64,000 nt of DNA from NCBI GenBank assembly GCA_004123355.1, contig SCHM01000001.1, forward strand, positions 10,674,193 through 10,738,192, in the 5' to 3' direction. The notes below the pieces were generated by a model. It had not been told where the DNA came from and searched no databases. It saw only the letters and a list, made by a program, of their open reading frames with translations. The translations under genes were made by a program, and so were the position numbers. The stretch's first letter is position 1. The number at the start of each line of letters is the position of its first letter. This stretch comes from Amphirosellinia nigrospora (taxonomy: Eukaryota; Ascomycota; Sordariomycetes; Xylariales; Xylariaceae). This document shows positions 48,787-61,101 of this stretch, piece by piece.

Positions 48787-49988
48787 CTGACAAAAATTGG
48801 AATGGTTGAGTGGGTTAATGGTAATAGTTTAGATCGTGATAAGCTGAAAGGACTAGTAGCGGAGCCTTGTAGACAGAGGTGAGAAGCTGCTTCAAATCCC
48901 GTACGAATGAGGCTCTTTATATGATTATTACCCCTTTCACTTCCGGGGGCACGGAAAGTCGATATAGCGGTTCCGTTGCACATTCTTGACATCACGATTT
49001 CTGCTTGCAGACGCTCTTACTGAGCCTGCTTCTTTACACAAAACATTACCTCACTCGCATCTTCCTTGCTCGACTTGCATGACATATTTCAAACGGACAA
49101 GTCATGGATATGGAGCCTGATGTTTTGTTACCCCCTCCCTGCCAGATCGAACTTTCTAATCTCCAAGGCTTTAGTAGAGGATAGTGAAGCTGATGAAGTT
49201 GGCATGGTTATATCGAGTTGAATGCTTGTATCTTCATACGACAGTACTGTCGAAATTTTTATTTTGGCACTGCTTTATTAAATAACTTCGGACGGCCAAC
49301 TTGTCAAGCCCGGCAAAACGGACGAGTGAACGGATTACCGAACCGCGCGAGCCACGGGTGCAATCATTCGGCTAAGGTTGATAGGTTCCTAAAGGTAGAA
49401 AATCCGGGTTGAGGTTCTGTCATCAGTCCGGGGTTCAAGGAGCAGTATGCTTTCCCAGTGCGATAGTCTAGATTGGTGGAGTAGGCCACAAAGGTTGTCT
49501 CAATGATGCAGATTACACACAGTATGGTTTTGGGCCTCAGAAGTGGCTTTTAAGTTTGTGTATTATGGCCCGCTCAAACTTTTTAGATCCCAACGGTTTT
49601 ATTCTTCCAGGATCAAGAACTAGGGGCTTCCGCTGAGGGAACCTTGGCGGAGGTCTACATGTTTGCGTAAGGCAAGAAGGTAAATATGTGACGTCCTGAA
49701 TTCGAGAGCCAGACAAGCTGTCAACGTATGATGCTGTTCTAGATTGCCAGGCAGTACTAACGTACGCCGCGGATAACCGGGCACGCCAACCCGGCAGGTT
49801 CTGAATAAGGATATTGGCGTAGATGTGCTAGTAGAGCAAGTTATTAATCATGCTATCAGAGGCGGAACCGTATGCGCTGTTATTACACTTTATTTGGTAT
49901 TCGGTGGCTTGTTCTACTCTTAAAAAACAACAGCCACCAAAATTGTCAATGACGGACTGACTTACCTTGGAGCAAAAAATTGGTTCTT
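48787..49988. promoter_or_regulatory. upstream region of calpain-like gene
   Basis: About 1.2 kb between the calpain-like start codon and the 3' end of tRNA-Leu. It should contain the protease promoter. No additional gene was recognised. Confidence 0.4.
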
Positions 49989-50097
49989 GAGAGCTGCAGG
50001 ATTCGAACCTGCGCGGTTTCCCATCGCGGGATTTATGGTAACCAGGACGAAGCCCGATGAACCTAAACACGACGCCTTAACCACTCGCCAAACTCCC
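49989..50097 (-). tRNA. tRNA-Leu (anticodon TAG) with 32-nt intron
   Basis: The 7-bp acceptor stem GGGAGTT/AGCTCTC pairs fully with G-T wobbles. Anticodon stem TCGTG/CGCGA with loop TTTAGG..., anticodon TAG at 50063-50065; an intron of about 32 nt follows directly after position 37 (about 50030-50061), the normal place. Variable arm TGGGAAACCGC (class II), T-arm GCAGG-TTCGAAT-CCTGC. It closely resembles the yeast tRNA-Leu(TAG). The D-arm reads TGGCGAGTGG where leucine tRNAs have TGGCCGAGTGG, so one C seems to be missing. Confidence 0.9.
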
Positions 50098-50138
50098 AGA
50101 AAGGTTGGTATGAATAAAGGGATTGAACCTCCATCACT

Positions 50139-50207
50139 GGACTCGGGGAATCGAACCCCGGACCACTCCCATGCTAAGGGAGTATTATACCACTAAACCA
50201 CAAGCCC
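50139..50207 (-). tRNA. tRNA-Ala (anticodon AGC)
   Basis: The 5' acceptor strand is GGGCTTG; D-arm GTTTAGTGGTATAAT; anticodon stem-loop CTCCC-TTAGCAT-GGGAG with anticodon AGC; T-arm CGGGG-TTCGATT-CCCCG; then AGTCC. After the T-arm only five acceptor bases remain instead of seven, so the gene is about two bases short of canonical; it could be sequence error or a decayed copy. It lies 41 bp upstream of tRNA-Leu on the same strand. Confidence 0.75.
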
Positions 50208-50726
50208 GTATGAGGGGGAAGCGATGGGCTTCCGTGTGGGTGCAGCTCGCTAAAATTATCCATGACGATTCTCGTTGGCTAGAGCTGTTGATTGTACCAA
50301 GGCGGGCCGGTGGGTAGGGTGCGTTAGTGGAGGTGGAGGTGATGATGGCGCTAAGGCAGCATACACATGGCAGGGAGGCATGCATCAGCTCATTGGATGT
50401 TGCGGGTTTAGTCCAGATTATACGCGACATAGCTGTGTGAAGAAAAGAAGAGTGTAGTGAATAAGAAAGCTGATTTGGGCCGAGTCGGCGTGATGATGAT
50501 GATTAGCAGCACCATAAATGGTTTCCTTGACTAAGAGGGCGATTGAAAACGAAAATGGTATTAATATTAAACTACATACGAGATAATGTTAGCAACAAGT
50601 TCTGAGTCGATCCTGGTAAAACCATGTGTATTTCCGCACACGAGGCTTGTCGCACCTGAGTACTGAATCAATCGCATCACAGATCAACCCTCAAGTACGT
50701 CAATCTGAGGCGTCATTCCTCGCATG
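50208..50726. other. intergenic region between tRNA-Ala and next gene
   Basis: About 0.5 kb with no recognised gene; it should include the 3' end of the following minus-strand gene. Confidence 0.4.
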
Positions 50727-51471
50727 CTAAACCCCAACCGTCACCATATATGCCGAGTTGTACAGACTAAAGCCTTTTGCTGTCTCCTGAAATAATTCCA
50801 AGCATCTCTGCTGGAGTGCTTCAAGACAAGTTCCCTGCCTCTTCTCGAAAACGAGAGAACACCTAGTAAGGTATTCAACGTTGTCGCGAGAAACTAAGTG
50901 AATGTTACTCGCCGCATCTTTCAAACAGACAGTTATAACATACGTATTAGCTGGCCTTCGGGAGGCGATAGGGAATTGTGTTCTTGACCTCTTCACGGTC
51001 CATCTCGACCCAGTTGGCTATGATGGAGACACACGTCGCGAAGTCGGAGGACACAGACAGCAGAGTTTGTCCGGTGCGCATATCTAGTCTGTAAGTATAC
51101 TGATCGCGAGAACTGCATCCTGCGCAAACTAGGTTCGACATGGTACCTGCGAGAATGTGATAATTGACATCCTTGAGGGGAACGCGGCTAACGGAGTAAG
51201 GCGCGTGGTGGGACTTTTGAGACAGTTCTCTAAATAGACAATATCGGAGCAGCTGGTAGTCTTTATCAGACCACAAGAGAAACTGTGCTTGTCGGTTGAC
51301 TTGGGTCAGCTTGCGGCACTGGGAACATCGAGATATCCTATGATGATGAACAAGAGTTCCAGCGGTAGGGTTGAAAGCCTGCCCAGGTCGGCCAACACCA
51401 CGGGCAAGTGGCATCGGAGTGGATCGCCGCGTGGAAGATAGGCGATTAGAAAACTCGGAGATGTCTAGCAA
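50727..51471 (-). CDS. hypothetical protein with two CxxC pairs
   Basis: Not recognised. The open frame from 51471 contains RCSQCRKL and VCAGCSSRD, two C-x2-C pairs about 80 residues apart that could form a zinc site, with basic and polar sequence between. It has no good ATG at its left end; a CTAG just before ACATCTCCGAG suggests an intron acceptor and an upstream exon I could not place, or the start may be the ATG of MPLARGVGRPG. The frame closes at 50947, but an overlapping frame continues with plausible protein sequence (CLKDAASNIHLVSRD to YMVTVGV) to 50727, so one frame change probably lies near 50960. Function unknown; it may be lineage-specific. Confidence 0.45.
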
Positions 51472-52271
51472 ATAACAAGGAGAGAGACGCTGGTATTTCC
51501 AATGCCAGTGTGTGATGGCCCTGATGGGTCATGGTCATCGGCGAGGGCTAAGGCGGTTGGCGGGTGCAGTGATGAATGATCGGCGCTGGGTGGGTCGTAG
51601 GTTGAGGATAATGTAGGAGCGAGAAGATGACGAAATGCGAAATGAGAGGAAACACTTCAATATTGGTAGCCAGATGATCACGTAGCATATATATCCTACA
51701 TATGCTTACCTAATATCGTGGCTAGCTCGGGTAAGACATATTCACTTCACAAACATACCAACCTCGCACTATATATATACTTCAAATTGACTGATATACA
51801 TGAACACTGAGCCCGCACCTCCATCTATCGGTTGTTATATCTTGAAGTGGGGCTAAAAACGTCACGCTGCTTGTAGTGTGGCTGAGTTTGGTGGAGGAAG
51901 CGCCCCATGACCTCCATGTAGCTCACTATACACCAACGACAGCATATTTCTCTGTCTTATCAAGTATTGTATGCCGTGACTTCCTAGCACTGGCACCAGT
52001 CGAAGACGGGCCAATCGTCCATTCTATACACACAATCTAGCGATGGCTAGAACCAACTCAGAATCACAATATTATGCTTGATGAGAACCATTAAATTCCA
52101 GGTATATCTGGACGGAAGATGCCTCCCCTTCAGCGCACCATCCATCGGCTATATTCACCTTAGGGGTCAAAACTACTCAGCAAGTTAGTTGAATTGCTAA
52201 GGTGAAGCAAAACCACTTCCTTGCCCAAGACAGGCATCATTAGTCAAGTGACAACCGAACTAATCCACTCC
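51472..52271. other. intergenic region
   Basis: About 0.8 kb, AT-rich around 51.67-51.8 kb. It may contain a 5' exon of the hypothetical protein downstream of it; nothing else is supported. Confidence 0.35.
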
Positions 52272-54416
52272 TCAGTGCTTCTTCGGTTTCTTAGCCGAAC
52301 CTCTTGGATCTCTGAACACTTGCATAGTATACACACGCTGGCCGTCTCGTCGAGCATCGACGTCTTTGGAAAGCGGTATCTACGCTTCCTCGGGTTCTCC
52401 TCAAGTTTCTGCTGATTTGTAGGGACTCCGTCTGCGAATCCTCATCCTCATCGCTATTACCGGCCGGCATTGAGGATATCTCCTTCGCCTTCTCCTCCAC
52501 TTCTCCCTGCGCTTCTCCTTCTGCTGTTTCCTCTACTGCTCTCTCTGCTTCTCTCCGCCTCTTCCTCAACGTCGTCACGTCGAACAGCTCGGCCGCAACG
52601 GGGCGACCGGCGCGCGTGGTGTACGCCGTCTGGAGGCGCTGGTCGGCGATCGTATACATCTGCCTGTAGTTTTTGATCTGCTCCTCAAAGAAGCCACCGT
52701 TGCGTCCATCTGTAACCAATTCATTGCTTCGCCGTGTATGCCAGTGGTGGTGTAGGGTACCTGGAGGCGTAGAACTTGGCGTTCTGCGGATCGGGTCCGT
52801 TCTATAGCTCGTCGTACTGCGGTATCCAGAGTAAGCAAGCGACACGTGAAACATCTACAAAAGGGGTTCTCTGGGCATGATGATACCCAGACTCGAGGTT
52901 TTTAATTCATGAAAATAGGGCTTAAGTGTGAGCAAAAGTAACTTTGGGTTGACTTACCCAACCAAAGAAGCCTGTCGATTGCATATACCGAAGGGACATT
53001 GTTTGTAGGGGCTTCTAAAACCTCGTATTCAAGTCGCTCCGAGAACGCCGTGGCTTCTTCACTCGCCTCCCGAGCGGCATTCAACCCTTCTCTGATATTC
53101 GCAACGTCGTCCGTCTTGGCCTGTACGTAGATTTGTAACACATCATCCTCCACCTCACCTGGAACAGGCTGAGGAGGCGATGCGGCATCTTGACTTTTAG
53201 GCTCCTCGAACAGCGAGTCTTCGTCACCAGATACCGTAGGGTGCGCGACTGGAGGAATTGTACTGGGCGCCAACTCGATGGGATCGACGCCCTCACGTTC
53301 ATCATCCGCGAACGGCCGAACAGGGAACAAGGCCAGGCGAGCCTTCCAGTTCAGCTTCTCCATTGCCTTCATCGCCGCGCGGCCCAAGGACTCGGCGCGA
53401 AGAGCATCCGGATTGAACCAGGGCGCGTGGGTGCAAAAAATGCATTTGCGTCGAAGGTTCCGCCGGCGCAGTGCGTGATACCGATGCGATCAAGTAACTG
53501 CGCCACCACGGAGTAGGCGACCAAACCCGAGGCGAATTCCTCCCCATGCTGAGATGGCGGGACCCAAATTTGGCGCTCGGTGGCATCGGCGATGCCGTGG
53601 CTTGATAGCAGTCCAGTGATGCGACTCCTCACATTGCTCGACGTTGAAGACGGCTCGTCGACCGAGGGCGTCTACAATGGCCCAGTCCGTGATAGTGCCG
53701 AGCGATCCGTAGTGAAGTACAAAAGTTACATAGTGTGGGATGTCTGGAGTCCCGCCGTCCACGACCCAGAGAATAAACTCTTTGTTCCCAGAGGTAAGGG
53801 GAGGGATATTATCGTCTTCGAAGTCTTCAACGGTTTTCAAAAAATCATCATCGTTCTGCGAAAACCAGTTGGGCTGCCCGATCACCGCACCATTGACACC
53901 CTCTGTCTGCTCGGCGTTCATGTGCAAACCGACTTTGTCCTGGATAGCCTGGGGAAGGGCTTCGACCAACGCATTTAGGAGGAGCTGCAATGCGAGCGCG
54001 TTTAAACCTGTGGCCCGGGTCCGCTGGAGGAGGTCAAGCACATGTATCTCTTTGTCGAAAGGGCAAACATCGTCTAGATGTGCTCGCAACGATCCAACAG
54101 GGTCGTCGAGAACAGGAGTGAAGGCATATTTGCTTCCTAGGTTGACAATCTGCGCCTCACGTACCCAGAGAAGTGGGTTCTGGGCATTAGCAGCAGGCTG
54201 CTGCTCAGCATCGGGCTGCTGCTCAGCGTCGGGCTGCTGCTCAGCATCGGGCTGCTGCTCGGCATCGGGCTGCTGCTCGGCATCGGGCTGCTGCTCAACA
54301 TCGGGCTGCTGCTCAGCATCGGGCTGCTGCTCCGCGTCGGGCTGCTGCTCAACATCGGGCTGCTGCTCAGCATCGGGCTGCTGCTCGGCATCGGGCTGCT
54401 GCTCGGCATCGGCCAT
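52272..54416 (-). CDS. repeat-bearing protein with possible degenerate C48 (Ulp1-like) domain and coiled coil
   Basis: The proposed start MADAEQQP at 54416 runs straight into 12 copies of a six-residue D(A/V)EQQP repeat. A domain of about 300 residues follows, with PHYVTFVLHY, WAIVDALGRR, and PPSQHGEEFASGLVAYSVV. The spacing resembles the His-Asp-Gln-Cys order of Ulp1/C48 proteases, but the usual Cys-Gly is Ser-Gly, so it would not be an active thiol protease. After an acidic stretch and an exon with a GTAAGT donor (52957) come helical, Glu-rich segments (FFEEQIKNYRQMYTIADQRL; EAERAVEETAEGEAQGEVEE) and a basic end, DPRGSAKKPKKH. Introns: about 52855-52957 and a 51-nt one near 52720-52770. At least three or four frame changes fit single lost bases. 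The C48 link is tentative; exon 3 limits are approximate. Confidence 0.5.
54195..54410 (-). repeat. 18-bp coding minisatellite, 12 units
   Basis: Twelve tandem 18-bp units, exactly 216 bp, encode D(A/V)EQQP; units differ by a few silent or A/V changes. It lies at the extreme N-terminus of the C48-like gene. Unit number is likely to vary between strains. Confidence 0.95.
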
Positions 54417-55765
54417 TCTCCTAATGGTTATAACGAGTGTGCACCATGAACTGACAAACCCGAATATGTATTTAGGGGCAGGTTGATAATCTAACGAATG
54501 GAACAAGCCCACGATGCATAAGTAGTTGATGAATTGAGTTGATTTGTGAAAACCACAGACGAAAGCAAAACAGTCCAAATGGATCGAAGCAATAAGACCC
54601 TACTAGTCATACATTGGGCACGACAAAGAGACGTGATTGCAACCGGTTTCGCTGCGACGCTTTCGCGACACCCAACCGTCTTTGCTTTGTCCTTGTAGTT
54701 CTTAGCGTCAAATCAGGTGTCCATGCCTTGCAGAGAAACATGAACATGAGACACTGACGGAAGTAGTTTAAATATGATAGCCATGCCTTCTCGTCAAATG
54801 TGTCAAAGTGGGCAGTGTTAAGGACGTAACGCATCGATCAGAGTTTTAGCTTGCAATTATCATTGAATTCCCTATATCTATACATATGTGGTCCGGTTTT
54901 TGGAATGCATTTGGGTCTAAGAATTATATTTGGCGTTATGTCAATCATAATGTTATTGAATTTCATCTCGTGGTATTTTGCCGCGCGTAACATATAGCAT
55001 GAGATACATGGCATTCCAAGTAGAGTATGTCTATACTACATGTTGAGTGTGCGACTTTGTCTATTAGGCTTCTCGGAGAGGGCGACGGAAATAGAAAGGA
55101 GACTAAATTACCAGGGACGGAGTGCTTGAGAAAGCCACGAAGGGGGCTTACTATTATTAAAGCTATCTAGGTTCTTATACAACTCATGCACTAAGTGCTC
55201 GCTATTTATCGTGACTTTCTTTCAAACGCACAATAGACATTTCCAGATGCTGCTCATAGCCTTAACCGACTAAGACCTACTTAACACTTCAAATCAACCG
55301 CGGCATCTCAATCAACGGGGTCGTATCGTCATAATATAGGAGATCCACAAAGATGCTCCTACGTATTCGTGAAAACTTGTTGTGATCCATCTACTTCTCT
55401 TTGTTTCAGCTTTTTGGCGGGAAAGGAAATTGTCTTATATGCTATGTGTATGGGGGCCGAGATTTATGTACTGATCTCTCCGTCTTTCTCGGCTTATGTG
55501 ATTCGTCTCTATAGAAAGCGAAAGCTGAACGTCAGATTGGAGGTCCGTGGGCCCTTTGACCGTCGTCTACCTCCCAAGGTAACGGCGGTGTTTTAGGAAT
55601 TTCTTGGTTCCTGAAATAGAGACATTGGCAGCTACTAGGTAATTGATATGCTTTGAAGTCAAGAATCTGCCACCACCAGGTAGCTATGTGATTATTAGTT
55701 CAAGCTGTGAAATTCACCTTGAAAGGCGATGAAGGTGGGATGTCAAGTAATCCTGAGCGTTTTCC
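54417..55765. other. intergenic region
   Basis: About 1.35 kb, AT-rich in 54.84-55.0 kb, covering the promoter of the repeat-bearing gene and the 3' end of the large gene. A small plus-strand frame at 55369-55596 has no supporting features. Confidence 0.4.
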
Positions 55766-58700
55766 CTAAAATGTCTCGGACTCTTGACTCAATGCGCTGG
55801 ATGGGCTCGCTACTGTGCCGAAAGTGTCTAGTGAGTGTTAGATTCAGCTGCCATCTAAAGAGGAGACGCGAGGTGTGTACTAACCGCGCTTGCGTCGCCT
55901 GTCATCCTTCTCACCATCCTCGCTGCGAGAAGGCGTCATAGCTCTAGGTCCACTAGGTCGTCTAGTAGGCACACCCAGCGCTCCACTCAGGTTCCTATTT
56001 TCAAATCTTGGGCTTCCCGAATGGTAACTTCCAACATGAGTAGCAGTAGCAGTGCCATAGCCACTTTCGACGCTCTGGTAGGGTAACGGGCTGCTTGGTT
56101 TTTGCGATAGCTTGTTGGCTCGCGCGCTTTGCGGCGGTGTTTGCGCGCCGAGGGAATGCGTATCCAGTGGTTCCTTAGGAGGGCGTGCAGGTGCTTGCGA
56201 TCCTGGTGATGTTGTTCCAGCCCAGTTGTACTCATCTGCGCCGACGCCAGTGTTCGCTGCACTATTATCGCTGTAGCGGTTGGTATTTTGCTGTGGGAAT
56301 CTATTGAGTGATGTGACAGATCCAGCCCAATCAGCTGATCTGGGTGACATTGGCGAGTCGTAATCCGCGGCGGATGTTTCCAAAGCTGTCCTAAATCGCT
56401 CCATCTGCCCAGGGCGAGGCTGTGGGTGTTGTAGGTTGAGCGAGTCGCGGTGAGCACGATATTTAGGGTCTTCAGGGGTGGCGTAAGCCATGGGAGCGGT
56501 CGTCTGCTGGTTTAATGTAGGGTACCACGGGTGTTCATGCCCTCAGGCAGTAGAGCGGGCGGTGAGAAGTGAAGCTTGTCATCTCCATAGGGGTCTTGTT
56601 GTAGATAGGGGTCAAAATCAGCTAGATCAGAACCAGAGCGGGAGGGAGGTCGATGCACGAAATCTTCCGTCGTTTCCTGTTTTCGGGAACTGCCGCTACT
56701 ACGGAAAGCCTTGCCAATGCTCGAGGCTGTTGTCTCAGACCAACGCGAAATCTTGGGAAAGAAACTCGAAGAGCCTTTGGACTTATGCTTCTTGCTCTCG
56801 CCAGTTCGCGGTGTATTCTCACAGCTTCCGGATAGTTGCTGTCCATGAGACGTTTGGGGGAGTGCCTAGTGGCACGGATCCGCCTCTTTGTCTATCGGCG
56901 GAGGTGACAACATTCTATCTCGGGGCGATTGGGTTCCAGCAATCCCAGCAGAGTGTTCATATTCTCCATCGTCCTCTTGAACAGTGCTGATGCGATGATC
57001 TGAAAACTTGCGCTCGCTGGCTGCCCTCATGGATGCCCCACGAGACTGGGGTATAGAAAGATGTCCCGATTGACTTGCGTGACTCGCAGTGGACGTGCCT
57101 GCGTTGCCTTCTGGTTCGTAACCACGATCCTGCTCATAGGGGATCTCTGGTTGAAGATTCTCCATAGAATGAGCATGCGTGCTCATCATACCGACCGGAC
57201 CAGCGGTTTGATGTTTGAGAACATCTACATCCGTCAGAAGCTGAATGAGCATATCTTCTATTCTGCTAAGATCGTTCGTGCCTTTCGCACTCAGTCCTTG
57301 TAATGCCCTCCGTAGTAAATTGCGTTTCTTTGTTCGCAAATCCTCAGTCCCGGTTTGGGAGCCTCCTTGGATGGACCTCGCACCACTTCCAGGGAAGGGT
57401 CTTGGGCCGCCAAGATGACGCTTGATGGTTTTTTCAGTGTTAGCATTTACGTCGGCTACGATAGCGTCCTCAGTATCGGCCAACATCTTCTTGATATCAT
57501 CAAAAGAGTTACGCATTTCCGCGGCGGATCGAACCAATGTGACCAAGATTTCAGTGTCTCTAGCACTCCGTTGTGCGTCGCGAACCATAAGCTGCACACG
57601 ATTAGTGAACATGCAACAAACTTGATCGATCTCAACTCACATGCTCCATTAAGGCGATAATATCTGTGGACTGTATTCTGTCGATGCCAGTCCCGGTAGC
57701 TGAGTCAAATAGTGGTGTTTGCATTCCTTGCGACATACCGCTAAGTCTCAAATCTTTCGGTGCATAGAAAGGATCATCGACATTTCCGAGAGTCGGCGGG
57801 GTAAGGCATTGTTATTGCGTCGAACGGGCCCACGGGCTTCGTTAGGAGCTGCCGAAATGTAGCCTTCGTCAGCGCCTCCCAAGCCAGGACTGCCGGTATG
57901 AAACGCACCCCTATAGGTGTCGGCTCCGTATCCAGCCGCACCAAGCATATTCCCATCAATCCCTGGGAGATTAGCAATCGGGCTGGCTCCCTCATAAGGG
58001 TTCGTGACTAAGGTATCTCTCTTTCTATCACCAGATGTTCGTTGCCATTCATCCTCTTGTTCTTGACTGGGTTGCCGACTGTGTGAGCCGGCCATTGCTC
58101 CGGCTCCGACAGCTGCGCGAGGCTTACTTGCTGTCGGAGTCATGGTGCGATCAAAATCATCCGCAACTTCTTGGGTTGGTGTAGTTTGTGACGGCCACTG
58201 ATTTGTATAGTCCGGGTGGGTCTTCCCAAAACGCTCATCTGTGACAGATGTGTGTGTCGTTCTGATAGTTGGTCATCGTCGTAGCCATATCCCATGGCTG
58301 GATCTGGTTATTGAAGTCGGGCAAGCCACTAGCTTCCATCTTCAGAGTATCGTAAAGGCGATCTACACTATGACGCGGTGTTGCATCCGGCTTATAGCCG
58401 TTCTTTGCTCGTTCTTTAAAGGAGCGGTTTCGAAACACGCCTTCGGGGACGAATTCTTCTTCGTCTCTAGTTTCATCTGTAGGAGACTCTGTACCCTGGT
58501 TTTGCCTCTCAAAGCAGCAGCCGCAGCACGACTCAAGGCAGCAGCAGTGATTGCGGTTTCCGAAGTTGTTGGTGACTGCCGACGTGTAGATTGGGGGACC
58601 TTTTGTCCGTACTCATTGAGCTCGTATTCAGCGAACTGATGGGAGGCAGTTGAACCCTCGCGTTCCTGTGACGGCGATGACGAATGACCAGCCTGGTCCG

Positions 58701-61101
58701 CGAGGCCTGCTGATCGCTTAGCAGGGCTCATACCTCTAGAGCGTGATTCCCCATCCTTTCGTTATGATATTTGAGAGTCTCGTAATCTTGTCCAGCACTA
58801 GCAGAACCGCTGAGCATGGAGGATCAACAAGTGAAGCGACCGCGGACTCGGGCCGAAGCTCTGTGTACCATTTGGGGATTACCTCAATGGCCTTAACAGT
58901 CTGACCTGATGTTATTGGCCGAGCTCGCTGTTGTCGGTAACACTGTATTTCTATAACCAAGTCCGGAGCTCATTACACTACTTGCTTCATCGCCAAATTC
59001 GCGCTGACCAAATTACTTGGGACCGAACCCTGTGAACGAAGATCTCGATCAAGTTGTGGTGACTTTGAAGGCGAAGAAAATTCACTAGCCGTTTGTGTCA
59101 CTCGGGAGTCGCGATAGCCTTGAACTCGCTTTCGTTCTCGGTATACCCTGAAACACTCTGGATCGGACTGAGGCCCCTTCTCTCTTGCTGATAAGGAACG
59201 TAACGTAGAGGGGCTGGTACATCCTGAGAACCGTAAAATGCAGATTCCTCTCTTCATACACACCAGGTTCGCCAGATGAGCAGGTCATCATACTCAGTCA
59301 TCATAAGCATCTTGGGGAGAGGGTATCTGACACGATATCCTTCCTCGTCATACTCTTCAGTATACTGCACTGGTCCTTGCGTGGTAATGCCGAAGGTCAC
59401 CATGCGATACGTTGGCATGCTGGGCCCAAATTGTAGGGTGTGTACTGGTATCTGTGGAGTTGTGGCATCATCCATAGATTCCACAGAAGTAACTCCTCTA
59501 GCAACTTCTCGAACGGGCATCATCTGTTCACTAGCAGACTGAGGCGGTCCGTGTCGGCTGACAATATGGAGTTCTGGAATCTCGGAAGGATTGATCTCGC
59601 TAGCGAGTGGCATGGTGGCTCAACCTTGTATCCAACCGCCTCATCTTTATATTTCATCATGTTCACGTTAGGAGTTTCCGCTCTTCGTCGTCGCCTCTGA
59701 CGTTTCGTCACCCATAGACATCGATATAAGAGCTGCGCACTCAGGGCCGCATCTGTGCGCAGTCGACCGAGATGCGCGTTGTACTGTCATCATGCACATC
59801 TTCCGTGTATGAGAATGGTCGATACTGCTATGGGCGAGAGGTCGTTCGGCTTCACGATCTCTCGACCTGTTCGTCTTGGTTGTATCCGCAGACTTACGCT
59901 TGTCAGCCGGTGCAGTGCCTTCTGGAGTTACAGACGTGAGACTGGATAGTGACTCTCGATCTTTGGGTCCCTTGGTTTCTCGTTGACTCCTTTCTCGCTT
60001 GATTGCGTCGAGTTCGGGTAGAATGAGCCTGCGAATCGCGTCTTCAACAGTCTCGAGTAACTTTGGGTTGTTGATGGAGATTCTAGAAGAGGAATGTGAG
60101 TCGTACGACCGATGGCTTGGCGTTAGCTGTGATGAGAGGACACTTGAATCTACTGCCGAGACAACAGATTCCTTCTGATTCACTTTGGATTTCCGTCGTG
60201 GAGAACCGGGGTAGTCAACTTCCTTCTCCGAGATAGCGCTTGTCCTACTTTTAGACCTGTGTTTTCGCTCTGGTTTACTCGACTTGTGTGTGACATTTTG
60301 ATCATGGTGTGCAGTACGTTGCTTCCGATTCGTCTTTTCAGCACCAGCCTTAGTCGGCGCATTCGCGAGCGATGTTGAACCGTACCCATCGGGTTCGTCA
60401 CGTAACGTGTTGCTTGGGCCTGATCCATCGAGGAAACTGTCGGTGGGAATCACAGAGATATCTGACCCAGCCACGTAGGAGGATTTGCTATCAGCAGCCG
60501 GTATGAGTGGACTCGATACTTTACGGCGGCGGCGTGGATGGCTCGATCCAGTGTCAATCTCGACCTCAATGGGATTACGAGAGACATTGGACTCCTCGGT
60601 CGCAGAAGCGTAGGAACGCATACTGTGGGCGTCTTCGGGATCGGTGAAGTCCAGTTCACTGTGGGTTATGTTGGAACTTGCAATTGCTCTCTTCGATAGC
60701 GGAGTTTTCCTTGAACTTCTGGATTCGGTTATCTGTATGTGATCGTTCTTTCCACGCGTCTTTGAGGGTGTTAGCCGCACACGAACACTTGGCTTTCGTT
60801 CTAACAACCTTGATCCACTAGCTGACGATTTGCCACCTTCAAAATATTCGATCAGGAGCGACGTTTGAGACTTATTTGCCGTATGACCGCGAGTCTTGAT
60901 GGTCACTGGTGTCCCGTCATCTGGAAGCGAATAATGGGACTCTTCATCGGCGACCTCGGACAAATCGGACTGGGCTGTTTCAGTGGGAGGAGCCGTGAAG
61001 GACTCAGACTCGGTTGGTGCAGGCAGTGGTGGTGCTTTCCTATAATCAACACCCATCTTGTGGCTTAGATGCTTGCTGTGAGACCCAGGCGTTGCGCCCA
61101 A
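55766..61101 (-). CDS. very large disordered protein conserved in filamentous ascomycetes
   Basis: A roughly 1,700-residue protein I recognise as conserved in filamentous ascomycetes but cannot name. Blocks in order: HLSHKMGVDYRKAPP; TAQSDLSEVADEESHYSLPDDGTP; TSLLIEYFEGGKSS; YASATEESNVSRNP; SDISVIPTDSFLDGSGPSNTL; a helix LLETVEDAIRRLILPELDAIKRE; PLASEINPSEIPELHIVS; RRGLSPIQSVSGY; NRSFKERAKNGY; DTLVTNPYE; an ordered helical stretch LMVRDAQRSARDTEILVTLV through LLTDVDVLK; FPKISRWSETTASS; and DTFGTVASPSSALSQESETF at the end. The last exon is 55766-55827, after a 57-nt intron (donor GTTAGT, acceptor ACTAG); another intron precedes LMVRDAQ (about 57591-57640). The true start is unresolved: no ATG lies at 61101, and a short upstream exon is likely. 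Around ten or more frame changes, mostly single lost bases. Low complexity with central helices suggests a scaffold; function unknown. Confidence 0.65.

Noticed and set aside
53740-54486. 248-codon plus-strand frame with SASGCC repeats
   Set aside because: Shadow of the 18-bp minisatellite; no family features outside the repeat.
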